A stretch of 12,715 nt of DNA from Candidatus Eiseniibacteriota bacterium (GTDB lineage Bacteria > Eisenbacteria > RBG-16-71-46): contig JAHFBX010000044.1 in assembly GCA_023249815.1 (NCBI GenBank), positions 1 to 12,715 on the forward strand. The letters are read 5' to 3'. Made by a program: the position numbers and the translations under genes. Positions within the stretch are counted from its first letter, which is position 1, and each line of letters opens with the position of its first letter. The notes beneath the pieces are model-generated. The model was not told the origin of the DNA, made no database searches, and saw only the letters and a list, made by a program, of their open reading frames with translations. Below, one piece after another: positions 12,383 to 12,715 of the stretch.

Positions 12383-12715
12383 ATGGATCGGTCGTCGCGA
12401 GTGGATGGCGTGGTCGAGCACGAGGTTCCCGAGTTGATCGGCGAGTCGCCGGCGTGGCGGCTCATGGTCGAGCAGCTGCCGCGAATCGCCGCGAGCGGCC
12501 TGCCCGTGCTGCTGCTCGGGGAGACGGGGAGCGGCAAGGAGGTGGTGTCGCGCGCGCTGCACGTGCTCTCGCCGCGCCGTCGCCAGCCGTTCGTGGCGCA
12601 GAACTGCGGCGCCACGCCCGACACGTTGATCGAGAGCGAGTTGTTCGGACACGAGCGAGGTGCGTTCACGGGCGCGATCCTGGATCGCACCGGGCTGTTC
12701 GAGGCCGCGGAGGGC
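12383..12715 (+). CDS. Sigma-54-dependent transcriptional activator (5' part)
   Basis: The first 111 codons of a bacterial enhancer-binding protein, running off the window. The AAA+ domain begins almost at once: LIGESPAWRLM (18-28), Walker A G46-E-T-G-S-G-K-E53, AQNCGA (72-77), ESELFGHERGAFTGAI (84-99), with the GAFTGA loop (93-98) that contacts sigma-54. Only about 17 residues precede this domain, so there is no receiver, GAF or PAS sensor as in NtrC; the protein resembles PspF-type activators or relies on a C-terminal sensor not seen here. It is separated from purM by 70 bases with no clear terminator, so transcription may continue into it. Confidence 0.9.
   Translation, partial: MDRSSRVDGVVEHEVPELIGESPAWRLMVEQLPRIAASGLPVLLLGETGSGKEVVSRALHVLSPRRRQPFVAQNCGATPDTLIESELFGHERGAFTGAILDRTGLFEAAEG

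Noticed and set aside
9970..12690. Minus-strand open frame of 906 codons opposite HD-GYP and purM
   Set aside because: It mirrors two certain genes on the + strand; its translation is Arg/His/Ala-rich without domains, as expected in high-GC DNA.

Overview
This is a densely packed, strongly G+C-rich bacterial chromosome segment (by eye around 70 % G+C, not counted). It carries mostly housekeeping genes. All confident genes but one are on the + strand. Lineage cannot be fixed from the sequence. A BatE-like tail, a lipobox lipoprotein, a sigma-54 activator and a membrane HD-GYP protein suggest a Gram-negative, free-living bacterium, perhaps Gemmatimonadota-, Eisenbacteria- or Myxococcota-like. 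I see no insertion sequence, integrase, CRISPR array, tRNA or rRNA.

Layout. (1) 1-1149: the end of a TPR/SH3 membrane protein resembling BatE, joined by an ATGA overlap to a PAP2 phosphatase. (2) 1307-2112: a PTS EIIA-like protein without its phospho-accepting histidine, joined by an ATGA overlap to a short C4 zinc-ribbon protein. (3) 2258-2683: a small lipoprotein, convergent with a minus-strand YfiM-like protein (2729-3118). (4) 3152-4570: a CCA/poly(A) polymerase-type nucleotidyltransferase, divergent from the YfiM-like gene. (5) 4644-8676: a probable operon of polyprenyl diphosphate synthase, rsfS, argS and a PfkB sugar kinase, with very short gaps or overlaps. (6) 8852-9625: an uncharacterised two-domain protein behind its own promoter. 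(7) 9626-9957: a 332-base gap with a terminator-like hairpin, a folded leader, a 16-codon small ORF with a near-perfect Shine-Dalgarno, and a second hairpin. (8) 9958-12312: a membrane HD-GYP phosphodiesterase followed 9 bases later by purM. (9) 12383 to the end: the start of a sigma-54-dependent activator without a receiver domain.

How the genes fit together: cluster 5 joins isoprenoid chain synthesis, ribosome silencing and arginyl-tRNA charging. Cluster 8 joins c-di-GMP turnover and purine synthesis. Five putative promoters share a TAnnnT -10 box, mostly TAGnCT, and two of them have a TTGNCC -35 box at exactly 17 bases.

The points most worth a second look are the structured leader and small ORF before the HD-GYP gene, and three enzyme-like proteins whose signature catalytic residues differ from the family norm: ArgRS (HIGH motif reads NVVS), the CCA-type enzyme (DxD reads RWD) and the EIIA-like protein (His replaced by Gly).
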